Below are positions 4,926 to 5,449 of a DNA stretch of 5,449 nucleotides, piece after piece. Below the pieces are notes generated by a model. That model did not search any database. It saw only the letters and a list, made by a program, of their open reading frames with translations, and was not told the DNA's origin. The translations under genes and the position numbers were made by a program. Every line of letters starts with the position of its first letter. Within the stretch, counting starts at the first letter, position 1. Source of the DNA: Pseudomonadota bacterium (GTDB lineage: Bacteria > Pseudomonadota > Alphaproteobacteria > Caulobacterales > Caulobacteraceae); assembly GCA_023445705.1 (NCBI GenBank), contig JAEXKM010000127.1, positions 1 to 5,449 of the forward strand. The letters run 5' to 3'.

Positions 4926-5449
4926 ATGGGGATGAACTCGATGACAGCCGATCGTCGCACCGCGCGACTTCTCTCAACCGTATTTCCGCTGGCGATGCTC
5001 ACCGCCACTCACGCCTATGGCCAAGAGGTCGGCGAAGTCATCGTCACGGGCATGCGCGGCAAGCCGCGGGTGGTCCAGGACACTCCGGTGCCGGTGGACG
5101 TCTTCAACGAGCAGGCGCTGAAGACCGCCACCCAGACCGACACCCTCAACACGCTCACGACCCTGATCCCGTCCTATTCAGTGCCGCGGTCGGCCAACTC
5201 AACCTCGAACACCTTCATTCGCGCGCCGTCGCTCCGGGGTCTCTCGGCCGACAAGACGCTGCTGCTCATGAACTCCAAGCGCCGGCACAAGTCGGCCAGC
5301 GTCGGCGTCAGCGGCACCGGCTCGCAGTCCGCCGACGCCGCTGTGATCCCGTCGATCGCACTGAAGTCGGTCGAGGTGCTCCGCGACGGCGCGGCCGCGC
5401 AGTATGGCTCCGACGCCATTGCCGGGGTCATCAACTTCATCCTGAAGGA
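4926..5449 (+). CDS. TonB-dependent outer-membrane receptor, N-terminal part (3' end outside window)
   Basis: Start of an outer-membrane beta-barrel importer energised by TonB-ExbBD; 174 residues are visible of a family that usually has 700-1000. The reading frame is open to the window edge. Residues 10-32 form a signal peptide: arginines at 10, 11 and 14, a hydrophobic stretch LLSTVFPLAMLTA, and a likely cut after AYG (position 32). A TonB-box-like EVIVTG (37-42) follows directly, so no FecR-signalling domain lies in front of the plug. The plug contains IRAPSLRGLSADKTLLLMNSKRRH and the hallmark VEVLRDGAAAQYGSDAIAGVINFIL (149-173). The ligand is unknown. ATGs at 4926, 4932 and 4941 are all in frame. 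4941 has GGGGAT upstream at fair spacing, and 4926 is the longest. The separate leader and upstream hairpin suggest its own promoter. Next to catabolic genes, it may import their substrate. Confidence 0.88.
   Translation, partial: MGMNSMTADRRTARLLSTVFPLAMLTATHAYGQEVGEVIVTGMRGKPRVVQDTPVPVDVFNEQALKTATQTDTLNTLTTLIPSYSVPRSANSTSNTFIRAPSLRGLSADKTLLLMNSKRRHKSASVGVSGTGSQSADAAVIPSIALKSVEVLRDGAAAQYGSDAIAGVINFILK

Noticed and set aside
1..5449. CRISPR arrays, insertion sequences, tRNA or rRNA genes
   Set aside because: No regularly spaced repeats, transposase-like protein, terminal repeats or RNA-gene motifs were seen on reading both strands.

Overview
The window is GC-rich with little space between genes. 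It reads as an alphaproteobacterial chromosome segment, and the TonB-dependent receptor and codon style would fit Caulobacterales or a relative. That assignment is an impression from protein style, not a computed one. Every gene I can support lies on the + strand, and both end genes are cut by the window.

Layout. Positions 1-735 hold the C-terminal half of a GabD-type succinate-semialdehyde dehydrogenase. After a 20-base gap, 756-1832 encodes a D-malate/tartrate dehydrogenase of the isocitrate/isopropylmalate dehydrogenase family. A 134-base intergenic stretch with two strong inverted repeats follows. Then come a class III PLP aminotransferase (1967-3346), a HAD hydrolase annotated by habit as 'haloacid dehalogenase type II' (3333-4064, overlapping the previous gene by 14 bases), and an Lrp/AsnC regulator (4084-4578). 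A hairpin at 4608-4640 looks like the end of that transcription unit. A 347-base, visibly AT-richer intergenic region leads to the N-terminus of a TonB-dependent receptor (from about 4926, running off the end).

How the genes may work together. A class III aminotransferase next to a semialdehyde dehydrogenase is the classic pair for degrading an omega-amino acid or diamine: the aminotransferase makes a semialdehyde and GabD oxidises it to a dicarboxylate. The malate/tartrate dehydrogenase would oxidise and decarboxylate a 2-hydroxy dicarboxylate. The Lrp/AsnC protein is the likely local sensor, and the receptor may import a related compound across the outer membrane. The actual substrate cannot be read from this window. 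GABA-like compounds, polyamines and ectoine-derived intermediates are all open.

The main points for a second look are: a HAD protein whose motifs do not match those of true dehalogenases; a nested inverted repeat with mutually exclusive inner stems right after the malate/tartrate dehydrogenase; and a receptor leader in which a good Shine-Dalgarno sequence is buried in a hairpin, 44 bases ahead of the first ATG. I found no mobile element, CRISPR array, tRNA or rRNA, and no clear evidence of a wholly new system.
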